Shown piece by piece: positions 1 through 5,424 of a stretch of DNA of 5,623 nucleotides. Numbering within the stretch: the stretch's first letter is position 1; each line of letters starts with the position of its first letter. Origin of the DNA: Solobacterium sp. (lineage in GTDB: Bacteria > Bacillota_I > Bacilli_A > Erysipelotrichales > Erysipelotrichaceae); assembly GCA_016280695.1 (NCBI GenBank), contig JAEEHG010000267.1:1-5623 (forward strand), given 5' to 3'. Under the pieces are notes generated by a model. That model was not told where the DNA came from and ran no database searches. It was given only the letters and a program-made list of their open reading frames with translations. The position numbers were made by a program, and so were the translations under genes.

Positions 1-850
1 CTTCTGTGCCGAACAGCCTGGAGAATAATTCCGGATTGTTAAGCCGGGCCATCGTACTGCCGAAGTCCCGCCGCTGCGCGTTTGGTATCAGTTTGTTGAG
101 ATTTTCCGCGGCTGACACCATGACGTGTACAACCGGTCGTTCCTGCAGGGCCGCATTGATCAGTTTCATCAGCGACATGCTGTCGAGGTAAACACATTCC
201 TCCACGGTCGCTTCCTTGCCGCCGAACAGCACCGAGGCATAGCCCCGGATCTGGCCCTTGCTGTCATAGTAGGCCACAATCTTGCCGCCCTGGGCCGTAA
301 TTTCTTTTTTATAGCGCACGAAGTATTCCAGGTCCCGCGCATAGAAGCCGTTGAAACGGCTGATGAAGGCGCTGTAGCACTTCAGCATATCGATCGGCGA
401 AGGGTCATAGGCACAGCCGACATTGGTGATCCGCTGCACATCCAGCCGGGTCACGGTATAGTCACTCCGATTGTAGATCATCCGGAAGCCGTACGGTTCA
501 TACAGGGCGGGCTCATAAGCCTGGATCAGGGTAATCAGTTCCGAATGCGTACAGGCATCCAGGACCGTGTCCATCAGATCGTGCATATGTCCCTTGTTGC
601 GGGCATCCGGCACCGTAGCCACGCCGACAATCATGCTGGTGGCCAGCACCCGGCCGTTGAACATGATGGCATGCGGGATGCGGCACAGCGTGGAGACAAC
701 CCGGCCCCGGTCCGTTATGGCATAGCCGTATTCCGGCTTGTAGATCAGCCGGAAAAAGAACTCGGTATAGCGGTCATCCTCATTGGTGAAGCATTGCCGC
801 CAGACACTTTTAATGCCGGCGGTCAGATTCGGATTGCTGCGTTCAATCAT
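1..850 (-). CDS. Eis-like GNAT N-acetyltransferase, C-terminus cut by left edge
   Basis: This frame has a start codon at 850 and stays open for 283 codons to the window edge, so the C-terminus and stop are missing. The acetyl-CoA-binding GNAT motif is visible at residues 75-93 (VGVATVPDARNKGHMHDLM), followed by a conserved YEPYGF segment at 117-122. This layout is typical of the Eis / YitI-like branch: an N-terminal GNAT domain, a second GNAT-like domain, and usually a C-terminal SCP2-like domain. Such proteins are about 400 residues, so roughly 120 residues probably lie outside the window. Family members acetylate amines, including aminoglycosides in mycobacterial Eis, but the substrate here cannot be told. 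The start overlaps the stop of the upstream DUF2156 gene in an ATGA arrangement, and an AAGGA site sits 8 bases upstream. Cytoplasmic; no signal peptide seen. The GNAT call is secure and the Eis-like assignment is good but not certain. Confidence 0.85.
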   Translation of the reverse strand, partial: MIERSNPNLTAGIKSVWRQCFTNEDDRYTEFFFRLIYKPEYGYAITDRGRVVSTLCRIPHAIMFNGRVLATSMIVGVATVPDARNKGHMHDLMDTVLDACTHSELITLIQAYEPALYEPYGFRMIYNRSDYTVTRLDVQRITNVGCAYDPSPIDMLKCYSAFISRFNGFYARDLEYFVRYKKEITAQGGKIVAYYDSKGQIRGYASVLFGGKEATVEECVYLDSMSLMKLINAALQERPVVHVMVSAAENLNKLIPNAQRRDFGSTMARLNNPELFSRLFGTE

Positions 851-1767
851 GCTGACTGTCCTTCCCCGCAGATGCGGAATTTCTCGATCATGAAGACCGG
901 ATGATAAGCTTCCTTGGCATGCCGGAGATTCTCCCGGCCCATATCGTCTTCCCGGTTGACGTACTGGTAAGCCGCGAATTCATGACTGAGGAATTCCCTC
1001 ATGATGGCCTGGTAAAGGCCGCGGACCTCGTCGTCAGCTTTCTCGATATTCTCCTGGCACATGCGCTCACTCAGCACACTGCCGATGGCAAACGCCCGCA
1101 CCTTGCCGTCAATGCGGATCAGGCCGCCGCGGTAGGGAATCTTCCCGAACAGGTCCAGAATCCGCTCAGTGCCGGCCCGGTCTTCCTGTACTTCAGCGTC
1201 CGCGTCATCCTTATGCCAGCCGGCCAGATATGCCCGGCATTCCTCCAGGTTGTCCCGGGTCAGCGATTCATACACCCACCTGCCCTCGTTTTCCCGATAG
1301 AAAGCATTCAGGTGGTTGCGCTTTTTCTGCAGGGCCTTGCCGGAGAACGAGATCAGTTTTTCTGTCTCATAGACATAATCGGCCGCGTTCCGGTCGCTGC
1401 AGGCGGTATATTCCGGGAAGATCTGCAGCACCCGTTCCATCGCTTCCTTTGTATAACAGGCCAGGACAAACGGATGACCATAGTGGTCAAAGATGCTCCT
1501 GGCCTTGCGGATGGCTTCCTCGAAGTATTCCGGTGTGCACAGCGGCATATATGTGAAGAACTGCCCGTTATGAATACCCAGCAGGATCATGTAGTTCTCT
1601 GTTCTTACATAGAACAGCGGATACCACTCCAGCCACAGCAGCATGCATACAACATTGTGGTTGCACTCTTCGTAGTGCGCCCGTTCGAGATAGGACTGAA
1701 TGACCGGCCAGTCTTCCGGCTGAACGGCCATGAAATCATGTTCAAGTTCTTTAATTGTTACTTCCAT
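847..1767 (-). CDS. DUF2156 / LPG_synthase_C (phosphatidylglycerol lysyltransferase-like) domain protein
   Basis: The protein has 306 residues, a normal length for stand-alone DUF2156 proteins. It shows the family landmarks: an acidic, Trp-rich N-terminal part with CNHNVVCMLLWLEWY around 35-49, a basic KKRNHLNAF segment at 148-156, and a C-terminal acceptor-like region (ENIEKADDEVRGLYQAI at 239-255, YVNREDDMGRENLRHAK at 269-285, then YHP). This double-GNAT fold is shared with the soluble domain of MprF, which transfers aminoacyl groups from aminoacyl-tRNA to phosphatidylglycerol. No transmembrane flippase part is present, and many stand-alone members have no proven activity, so the substrate is unknown. 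The start at 1767 has an AGGAG site 10 bases upstream. A longer in-frame start at 1899 would run through the upstream gene without benefit. The gene overlaps the small membrane protein gene by 17 bp and the Eis-like gene by 4 bp, so the three are probably translated together. Confidence 0.88.
   Translation of the reverse strand: MEVTIKELEHDFMAVQPEDWPVIQSYLERAHYEECNHNVVCMLLWLEWYPLFYVRTENYMILLGIHNGQFFTYMPLCTPEYFEEAIRKARSIFDHYGHPFVLACYTKEAMERVLQIFPEYTACSDRNAADYVYETEKLISFSGKALQKKRNHLNAFYRENEGRWVYESLTRDNLEECRAYLAGWHKDDADAEVQEDRAGTERILDLFGKIPYRGGLIRIDGKVRAFAIGSVLSERMCQENIEKADDEVRGLYQAIMREFLSHEFAAYQYVNREDDMGRENLRHAKEAYHPVFMIEKFRICGEGQSA
859..863 (-). promoter_or_regulatory. Ribosome binding site of the Eis-like gene
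   Basis: AAGGA on the minus strand lies 8 bases before the ATG at 850, inside the end of the upstream gene. It supports this start and the 4-bp coupled overlap. Confidence 0.6.
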
Positions 1768-2059
1768 GTGCTGCCTGCTCCTGTTTCTCTTCTTCCACCG
1801 GGGTGAACTCGGCATCAATGATGACCGGTGCTTCCTCCCGTTTTCTGACCTGCTCACGGAACACCTGATTGGCCAGTGTTTCCTCCCGGGCCTTTTCATA
1901 TTCTTCTTCCAGCTGCCGGACTGCCTTCTTCCGCCGGTGCACCCCGCCCAGGGCCACCAGTACGGCCACCAGCAGCAGCGGCCACAGATACCTGACGGTC
2001 AGATACAGGGCAATCGCCATGGCGGCTGTCCAGAAAATCATAAAGATGACATCACTCAT
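1751..2059 (-). CDS. Small two-segment membrane protein with coiled coil and DnaK-tail-like motif
   Basis: This 102-residue protein is not one I recognise. Two hydrophobic segments, about residues 3-21 and 24-40, are joined by a short RY turn. They are followed by a positive cluster (HRRKK, 41-45), suggesting a membrane hairpin with a cytoplasmic tail. Residues 46-75 are rich in Glu, Lys and Arg and likely helical or coiled coil. Residues 79-91 (PVIIDAEFTPVEE) closely resemble the VVDAEFEEV end of bacterial DnaK, followed by a 12-residue polar tail. The start at 2059 has an AGGTGG site 5 bases upstream and overlaps the end of whiA by 8 bp; the 3' end overlaps the DUF2156 gene by 17 bp. An in-frame ATG at 2101 is possible but would add a basic stretch and lose the ribosome binding site. 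Position in a tightly overlapping operon argues that it is a real gene. Function unknown; membrane scaffold or adaptor is only a guess. Confidence 0.78.
   Translation of the reverse strand: MSDVIFMIFWTAAMAIALYLTVRYLWPLLLVAVLVALGGVHRRKKAVRQLEEEYEKAREETLANQVFREQVRKREEAPVIIDAEFTPVEEEKQEQAAHGSNN
1778..1782 (-). promoter_or_regulatory. Ribosome binding site of the DUF2156 gene
   Basis: AGGAG lies 10 bases before the ATG at 1767, inside the 3' end of the small membrane protein gene. It decides in favour of the 1767 start over the in-frame ATG at 1899. Confidence 0.65.
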
Positions 2060-2996
2060 CCGTACCACCTGCCTTTTCCGCAAGATCATGTATTTTGACA
2101 AAGCGGTGCTTCAGCCCGGACTTGGATACCGGGTTGCCGGTGCGCTGCCGGATTTTCTCCGCCAGTTCATTCAGGGACGCTTCCGGGAATTCCTTCCGCA
2201 GGGCAATGACTTCCTGCAGTTTGGCATCCAGAAAGCGGATCTGCCCGGCCTCTTCCAGCACGCTGATATCCATCAGCTGCCGGTTCGCCGCCTGCATGCT
2301 TTTGTATTCGTTGGCGACATCGACGTTGTTGAGCCTGGTCACGCTGTTGGCCAGGTCATGGGTGATGCGGGCATCCTCAAACTGCAGCAGGCTCTCATCC
2401 GCCTCCACACAGCGCAGGAAATCCGCAATCCGCTCCGCCGCCTTGATGTAGACAATCCAGTGCCCCCGCCGTTCAATCATGCGGGCCGTGATGTAGAACC
2501 GTTCCATCAGTTCAATCAGGAATTCCGCATGTTTCTGGTTCGCGGCCTGGATTTCGAGGTGATAGCTCGAAGTCTTCGGGGAATTGACGCTGCCCTGGGC
2601 CATGAACGCCCCGGCCAGGTAGGCCCGCGCGCAGCTGTCCTTGGTGACGATCCGCTGCAGCGGCCGGTCCTTGAGGCCCCGGCTGGAATAGATACCCAGG
2701 TCCTCCAGGATTTCCCGGGTATTGCCATAGACCCGCAGGATATAGATCCGGTTCTTGCGCAGATTCATCCGCCGTTTCACCGAAGGTTCGATCTGCACTT
2801 CATGGCGCTGTTTCAGCAGCCGGTAAATGCACCGTGATACAGCCGCGTTGCTGCTCTCCGTCACAATGCCCAGGCCCCGGCTTGAAATGGACAGGGACGA
2901 TGTCATCTGTATCAGCGCCGACAGTTCTGCCCGGGCTTCATCCCCCTCCGGCAGGTGCAGGGCGATCTCCTGTTTGACATCGGTTGTATAGGACAT
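2052..2996 (-). CDS. whiA: WhiA, DNA-binding regulator of division/sporulation
   Basis: The protein has 314 residues, the normal WhiA length, and begins with the classic MSYTTDVKQEIA. An N-terminal degenerate homing-endonuclease (LAGLIDADG-like) fold spans about residues 1-200. Its second signature helix is AYLAGAFMAQGSVNSPKTSS (125-144), where the catalytic acidic positions of true endonucleases are replaced, as expected for WhiA. The conserved linker NSVTRLNNVDVANEYKS falls at 217-233, and the C-terminal helix-turn-helix is near 271-302 (LNELAEKIR then SKSGLKHRFVKI). WhiA controls sporulation genes in Streptomyces and influences cell division and chromosome segregation in Bacillus; a non-sporulation role is likely where spores are absent. 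The start at 2996 shares one base with the yvcK stop (TGATG) and has AGGAGG 10 bases upstream. Being third in rapZ-yvcK-whiA is the conserved Gram-positive order, which makes the call nearly certain. Confidence 0.97.
   Translation of the reverse strand: MSYTTDVKQEIALHLPEGDEARAELSALIQMTSSLSISSRGLGIVTESSNAAVSRCIYRLLKQRHEVQIEPSVKRRMNLRKNRIYILRVYGNTREILEDLGIYSSRGLKDRPLQRIVTKDSCARAYLAGAFMAQGSVNSPKTSSYHLEIQAANQKHAEFLIELMERFYITARMIERRGHWIVYIKAAERIADFLRCVEADESLLQFEDARITHDLANSVTRLNNVDVANEYKSMQAANRQLMDISVLEEAGQIRFLDAKLQEVIALRKEFPEASLNELAEKIRQRTGNPVSKSGLKHRFVKIHDLAEKAGGTDE
2065..2070 (-). promoter_or_regulatory. Ribosome binding site of the small membrane protein gene
   Basis: AGGTGG lies 5 bases before the ATG at 2059, within the last codons of whiA. 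It selects the 102-residue form. Confidence 0.6.
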
Positions 2997-3955
2997 CAGT
3001 CATCATCCTCCTGCAGACGCAGCAGATACTCCACTGCTTCCTGGATCCGCCGGGAATCATGCCGGATCAGCTGGTTTTCAAAACTCAGCAGCGGCAGCCG
3101 GATGATCTCGTAATCGTGATTCATTTCCGTCACCGACACCGGCGTGCTGCTTTCCGCATAATAGCGCTCCAGAATGTCTTCAGGCAGCGGGTCGGCCGGC
3201 ACCACAACCGCGTCCACCGGGGTGCCGTGCTGCTGCAGGGCCTCCACGTGGTCTTCCACGCTGTAGCCGTCCGTCTCCCCCGGCTGGGTCATGGCATTGC
3301 AGAGATATACCCGCTTTGCCCTGCTTTCGTGCAGGGCCTCCCGGATCTCCGGGATGATGATGTTCGGCAGGATGCTGGTATACAGCGAACCGACCCCGTA
3401 GATGATCAGGTCTGCTTCCCTGATCGCCTCAACGGCATCCGGATCCGCATGCACTTCTTCTTCGTAGAACACTTCGGAAATATGATGGTTCCGGTCGGGA
3501 ATATTCGCTTCACCCCGCACGATCACCCCGTCTTCCATCCGGGCCAGCAGGGTTATGACCTGCTCCGTGGCGGGAACGATGTGACCTTTGACGCGCAGCA
3601 CCTGGCCGATGGTCTGGATCGCCTCCATGAAGCTGCCGGTTTCCTGGGTCAGGGCCGTCAGGATCAGGTTGCCCAGATTATGGCCGCCGATGTCTTCTTC
3701 CTTGCCCTCGGGATCCGCGAACCGGTAATTCATCAGTTCGCTCATCAGTGTTTCACTTTCGGCCAGGGCAATCATAACCGCCCGGATATCACCCATGGCG
3801 GGAATATGGAACTTGCGCCGCAGCCGTCCGGTGCTGCCGCCGTCATCTGCCACCGTGACAATGGCAGTGATGTGCAGCTCCTCGATATTCTTGATGCCCC
3901 GGCAGATGGCCGACTGGCCGTGGCCGCCGCCGATCACGACAACATTCTTATTCAT
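2996..3955 (-). CDS. yvcK: YvcK / CofD-like protein (GlmR), UDP-sugar-binding envelope regulator
   Basis: The protein has 319 residues, matching the YvcK family. It has the CofD-like Rossmann fold: a glycine-rich loop GGGHG at 9-13, the signature TVADDGGSTGRLRR at 34-47, PAMGDIR at 52-58, GGHNLGN at 90-96, and GVGSLYTSILPN at 187-198. In Bacillus this protein (YvcK/GlmR) binds UDP-GlcNAc, is needed for growth on gluconeogenic carbon sources, and stimulates GlmS and amino-sugar supply for peptidoglycan. It is not expected to be the true CofD of F420 synthesis, since that family sits with F420 genes and this one sits in rapZ-yvcK-whiA. Several signature positions differ from the common forms GGGTG, PPGDIR and GPGSLYTS; these may be lineage variants. 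The start at 3955 has a weaker GGAAG site 7 bases upstream and overlaps rapZ by 8 bp, suggesting coupled translation. An in-frame ATG at 4036 would extend well into rapZ and lacks support. Confidence 0.95.
   Translation of the reverse strand: MNKNVVVIGGGHGQSAICRGIKNIEELHITAIVTVADDGGSTGRLRRKFHIPAMGDIRAVMIALAESETLMSELMNYRFADPEGKEEDIGGHNLGNLILTALTQETGSFMEAIQTIGQVLRVKGHIVPATEQVITLLARMEDGVIVRGEANIPDRNHHISEVFYEEEVHADPDAVEAIREADLIIYGVGSLYTSILPNIIIPEIREALHESRAKRVYLCNAMTQPGETDGYSVEDHVEALQQHGTPVDAVVVPADPLPEDILERYYAESSTPVSVTEMNHDYEIIRLPLLSFENQLIRHDSRRIQEAVEYLLRLQEDDD
3007..3012 (-). promoter_or_regulatory. Ribosome binding site of whiA
   Basis: A full AGGAGG sits 10 bases before the whiA ATG at 2996, inside the acidic C-terminal codons of yvcK. 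It allows strong translation of whiA despite the 1-bp overlap. Confidence 0.75.
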
Positions 3956-4817
3956 CGCGGGTCTTCCGCGGAGCGTCACGGTGCTCCAGATAGCAGTTGT
4001 ACTGGTTCTGGTAGTGTGTATACAGGTAGTTGGCAATGGTCACGGAGCGGTGCTGGCCGCCGGTGCAGCCGATTGCCACGGTAAAGTGATTCTTGCCCTC
4101 CTTCACATATTCGGTAAAGGCATAGTCCATGAAGGACAGCAGGCGCTTGATGAATTCCTGGGTTTCCGGCTTCTCCATGACCCAGTCATAGACCTCCCGG
4201 TCATTGCCGGTCATGGTCCGCAGGCTCAGCACCCAGTACGGGTTCGGCAGGAAACGCACGTCGATCATCAGGTCGGCATCCAGCGGCACCCCGTTCTTGT
4301 ATCCGAAGGACACAAACGAAATCGTGAAGTTCGGCACCTCGTTGCGGGAGAAGTACTGTTCCAGTTTCTGCTTGAGTTCCTTTTCCTGCACAAAGGTCGT
4401 ATCAATGGTCGTAAAGGTATCCGACCGGTAGCTCTGGAACATCTGCCGTTCCACGGCTATCGCTTCTTCCAGGGTATTGACGGAATTGCTCAGAAGCAGC
4501 GGGTGGGTTCTTCTGGTGCTCTTGTAACGGTGCAGCAGGACCGCGTCGCTGGCATCGAGGAACAGCACCTGCACGGCGATGTCGTCACCGTTGAGGCCCC
4601 GCAGGAATTCCGGGAAATCCTGGGCCGTCGTTGCCAGGGCAATATATCTGTACCGCGGATCAATACTGGCCTCGATCATATCGACCAGCAGGCTGACCAG
4701 CTGCACCGGGAAGTTATCAATGACATGCCAGCCCATGTCCTCCAGGATCCTTGTGGCAGTGCTCTTGCCTGCCCCGGACATGCCGCTGACCAGAATGACT
4801 CGTTTCTTTTCCGCCAT
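3948..4817 (-). CDS. rapZ: RapZ / YvcJ nucleotide-binding regulator of amino-sugar metabolism
   Basis: The protein has 289 residues, typical for RapZ. The N-terminal P-loop kinase-like domain carries a Walker A motif GMSGAGKS at 12-19 and a hydrophobic strand ending in Asp (VLFLDAS, 84-90), followed by RRTHPL at 102-107. The C-terminal domain holds SFGYKNGVPLDADL at 170-183, DVRFLPNPYW at 186-195, and the anion-binding GCTGGQHRSV at 250-259. Family members bind and hydrolyse ATP or GTP; in E. coli RapZ senses glucosamine-6-phosphate and guides RNase E to the sRNA GlmZ, while Bacillus YvcJ affects competence. No GlmZ-type RNA is visible here, so only the metabolite-sensing role can be suggested. 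The start at 4817 has an AGGAGG site 9 bases upstream and follows a candidate promoter. An in-frame ATG at 4853 would overlap that promoter. This is the first gene of the apparent six-gene operon. Confidence 0.97.
   Translation of the reverse strand: MAEKKRVILVSGMSGAGKSTATRILEDMGWHVIDNFPVQLVSLLVDMIEASIDPRYRYIALATTAQDFPEFLRGLNGDDIAVQVLFLDASDAVLLHRYKSTRRTHPLLLSNSVNTLEEAIAVERQMFQSYRSDTFTTIDTTFVQEKELKQKLEQYFSRNEVPNFTISFVSFGYKNGVPLDADLMIDVRFLPNPYWVLSLRTMTGNDREVYDWVMEKPETQEFIKRLLSFMDYAFTEYVKEGKNHFTVAIGCTGGQHRSVTIANYLYTHYQNQYNCYLEHRDAPRKTRDE
3963..3967 (-). promoter_or_regulatory. Weak ribosome binding site of yvcK
   Basis: GGAAG lies 7 bases before the ATG at 3955. It is weaker than the AGGAGG sites of rapZ and whiA, so yvcK probably depends on ribosomes terminating at the rapZ stop, 8 bp inside yvcK. 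Confidence 0.45.
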
Positions 4818-4826
4818 GATCGCAAT

Positions 4827-4832
4827 CCTCCT
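4827..4832 (-). promoter_or_regulatory. Ribosome binding site of rapZ
   Basis: A full AGGAGG lies 9 bases before the ATG at 4817 and rules in this start over the in-frame ATG at 4853, which lacks such a site. Confidence 0.8.
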
Positions 4833-4843
4833 CTTTCTGCCAT

Positions 4844-4872
4844 ATTCTACCACGCCCTTCAGCGTGCCACAA
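4844..4872 (-). promoter_or_regulatory. Candidate promoter of the rapZ operon
   Basis: On the minus strand TAGAAT (plus 4844-4849) matches the -10 consensus at 5 of 6 positions and is preceded by TGG, giving an extended -10. TTGTGG (plus 4867-4872) lies 17 bases upstream as a weak -35. Transcription would begin near 4837, leaving a leader of about 20 bases with the rapZ ribosome binding site. It sits just downstream of the osmC terminator, the expected place for a new operon. Inferred by eye only. Confidence 0.55.
4851..4866 (-). repeat. Inverted repeat in the spacer of the rapZ promoter
   Basis: CACGC and GCGTG are separated by 6 bases and fill almost the whole interval between the candidate -35 and -10 boxes. 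It could be an operator for a repressor or activator, but 5-bp arms can arise by chance. Confidence 0.35.
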
Positions 4873-4885
4873 TTTCAATACTCCC

Positions 4886-4912
4886 AAAAAGAAAACTCCT
4901 TTCAGGAGTCTT
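4886..4912 (-). terminator. Intrinsic terminator after the OsmC-family gene
   Basis: On the minus strand a 9-bp stem (one G-T pair, core ACTCCT/AGGAGT) with a GAA loop is followed directly by TTTTCTTTTT. It lies 13 bases beyond the osmC stop and separates that gene from the rapZ operon. Confidence 0.85.
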
Positions 4913-4925
4913 CTTCAGCCGGTGG

Positions 4926-5300
4926 TTACTTCTTCTCGGCGCGGTATTCCATCTCCGCCACACAGGCGATGGTCTGGAACATCGAGCAGGTTTCGGTCGC
5001 CTTCTTCAGGCAGTCCTGCAGGACCGCTTCATCCGCGTCACTGTCCACCCGGAACAGGATGTCCACATGTTCAAGCGTTGCCGGAACCCCGCTGCGCTTG
5101 CGGCCGTCCACATAGACGTCAGTGCCCTTGATGTCAGCCCCTGCCGCCTTGGCATGCTTGAGGAAGTTGGAGTAGAGGCAGGCACTCAGGGCGCCATATG
5201 TCATGTCATACGGAACCAGGCCGCCGTCGCCTACCTGCAGAGTCTGATTGCCGGCTTCATAAGTTCCCTTGAAACCGTCCTTGAACTGTACCAGTGCCAT
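4926..5300 (-). CDS. OsmC/Ohr-family thiol peroxidase-like protein
   Basis: The protein has 124 residues, slightly shorter than usual OsmC or Ohr proteins (about 135-145). The first conserved helix has Cys41 in ALSACLYSNFL (37-47) and the second has Cys105 in ETCSMFQTI (103-111); these fit the two redox cysteines of the family, although the second is followed by Ser rather than the common Pro. Cys97 and Cys113 are extra. The central strand-turn DGRKR (65-69) and the VDILFRV strand (79-85) are also family-like. OsmC/Ohr proteins reduce organic hydroperoxides in the cytoplasm using dithiol reductants. The exact subfamily is uncertain, and activity is inferred. The start at 5300 has an AAGGTG site 7 bases upstream. 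The gene stands alone between two terminators and has its own candidate promoter with a palindrome. It is a diverged tandem copy of the partial gene upstream, with 30 of 65 aligned C-terminal residues identical. Confidence 0.88.
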   Translation of the reverse strand: MALVQFKDGFKGTYEAGNQTLQVGDGGLVPYDMTYGALSACLYSNFLKHAKAAGADIKGTDVYVDGRKRSGVPATLEHVDILFRVDSDADEAVLQDCLKKATETCSMFQTIACVAEMEYRAEKK

Positions 5301-5307
5301 ATCTTTT

Positions 5308-5313
5308 CACCTT
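5308..5313 (-). promoter_or_regulatory. Ribosome binding site of the OsmC-family gene
   Basis: AAGGTG lies 7 bases before the ATG at 5300. Its first base is the last base of the 18-bp palindrome, so a protein bound there, or a hairpin formed there in RNA, would reach the translation start region. Confidence 0.6.
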
Positions 5314-5330
5314 GTATGAATCTTCATACA
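5313..5330 (-). promoter_or_regulatory. Perfect 18-bp palindrome, candidate operator of the OsmC-family gene
   Basis: TGTATGAA and TTCATACA are exact reverse complements separated by 2 bases. The element covers the candidate -10 box and ends at the ribosome binding site. Its size and AT-rich symmetric form fit a dimeric winged-helix repressor; OsmC/Ohr genes are commonly controlled by the MarR-family peroxide sensor OhrR. No regulator gene is in the window, so the binding protein is unknown. A hairpin acting in the mRNA leader is the alternative. Confidence 0.6.
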
Positions 5331-5351
5331 GCCTTTCTGGTTTCATCGTAA
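5323..5351 (-). promoter_or_regulatory. Weak candidate promoter of the OsmC-family gene
   Basis: On the minus strand TTACGA (plus 5346-5351) and TATGAA (plus 5323-5328) are separated by 17 bases, matching consensus at 3 and 4 of 6 positions. The palindrome overlaps the -10 box, as for a repressor operator. A TGTTACGAT extended -10 slightly upstream is an alternative. Confidence 0.35.
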
Positions 5352-5390
5352 CACTGTTTCCTCACGGCTGAAACGAAAGTGCCCGGAAAC

Positions 5391-5417
5391 AGAAAAAGGA
5401 CAGCTTCCGCTGTCCTT
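5391..5417 (-). terminator. Strong intrinsic terminator after the upstream OsmC-family gene
   Basis: On the minus strand AAGGACAGC and GCTGTCCTT form a perfect 9-bp stem with a GGAA tetraloop, followed by TTTCT. It starts 7 bases after the stop codon of the upstream gene, so the downstream copy needs its own promoter. Confidence 0.9.
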
Positions 5418-5424
5418 CTGTCTG

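Noticed and set aside
1768..1899. Longer N-terminus for the DUF2156 protein
   Set aside because: The extra 44 residues are low-complexity, basic and out of frame with the overlapping membrane protein gene, and the internal ATG at 1767 has a good AGGAG site.
2569..2640. Active LAGLIDADG homing endonuclease or intein-like element in whiA
   Set aside because: WhiA contains a degenerate fold of this type as a normal domain; the catalytic acidic residues are replaced and the gene is intact at normal length.
125..4084. Other plus-strand open frames of 259, 301, 322 and 366 codons
   Set aside because: Each lies opposite a well-supported minus-strand gene, lacks recognisable motifs and gains no ribosome binding site support.
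4818..4853. Longer N-terminus for RapZ from an ATG at 4853
   Set aside because: It overlaps the candidate -10 region, has no ribosome binding site, and the P-loop domain normally begins a few residues after the ATG at 4817.
4851..4866. Inverted repeat as a second intrinsic terminator
   Set aside because: The 5-bp stem has no following U-tract on either strand; promoter spacer or operator is the better reading.
3795..5351. A very long plus-strand open frame of 518 codons
   Set aside because: It runs antisense to yvcK, rapZ and the OsmC-family gene, crosses their terminator and promoter, and its translation resembles no family. Long antisense frames are common in GC-rich DNA.
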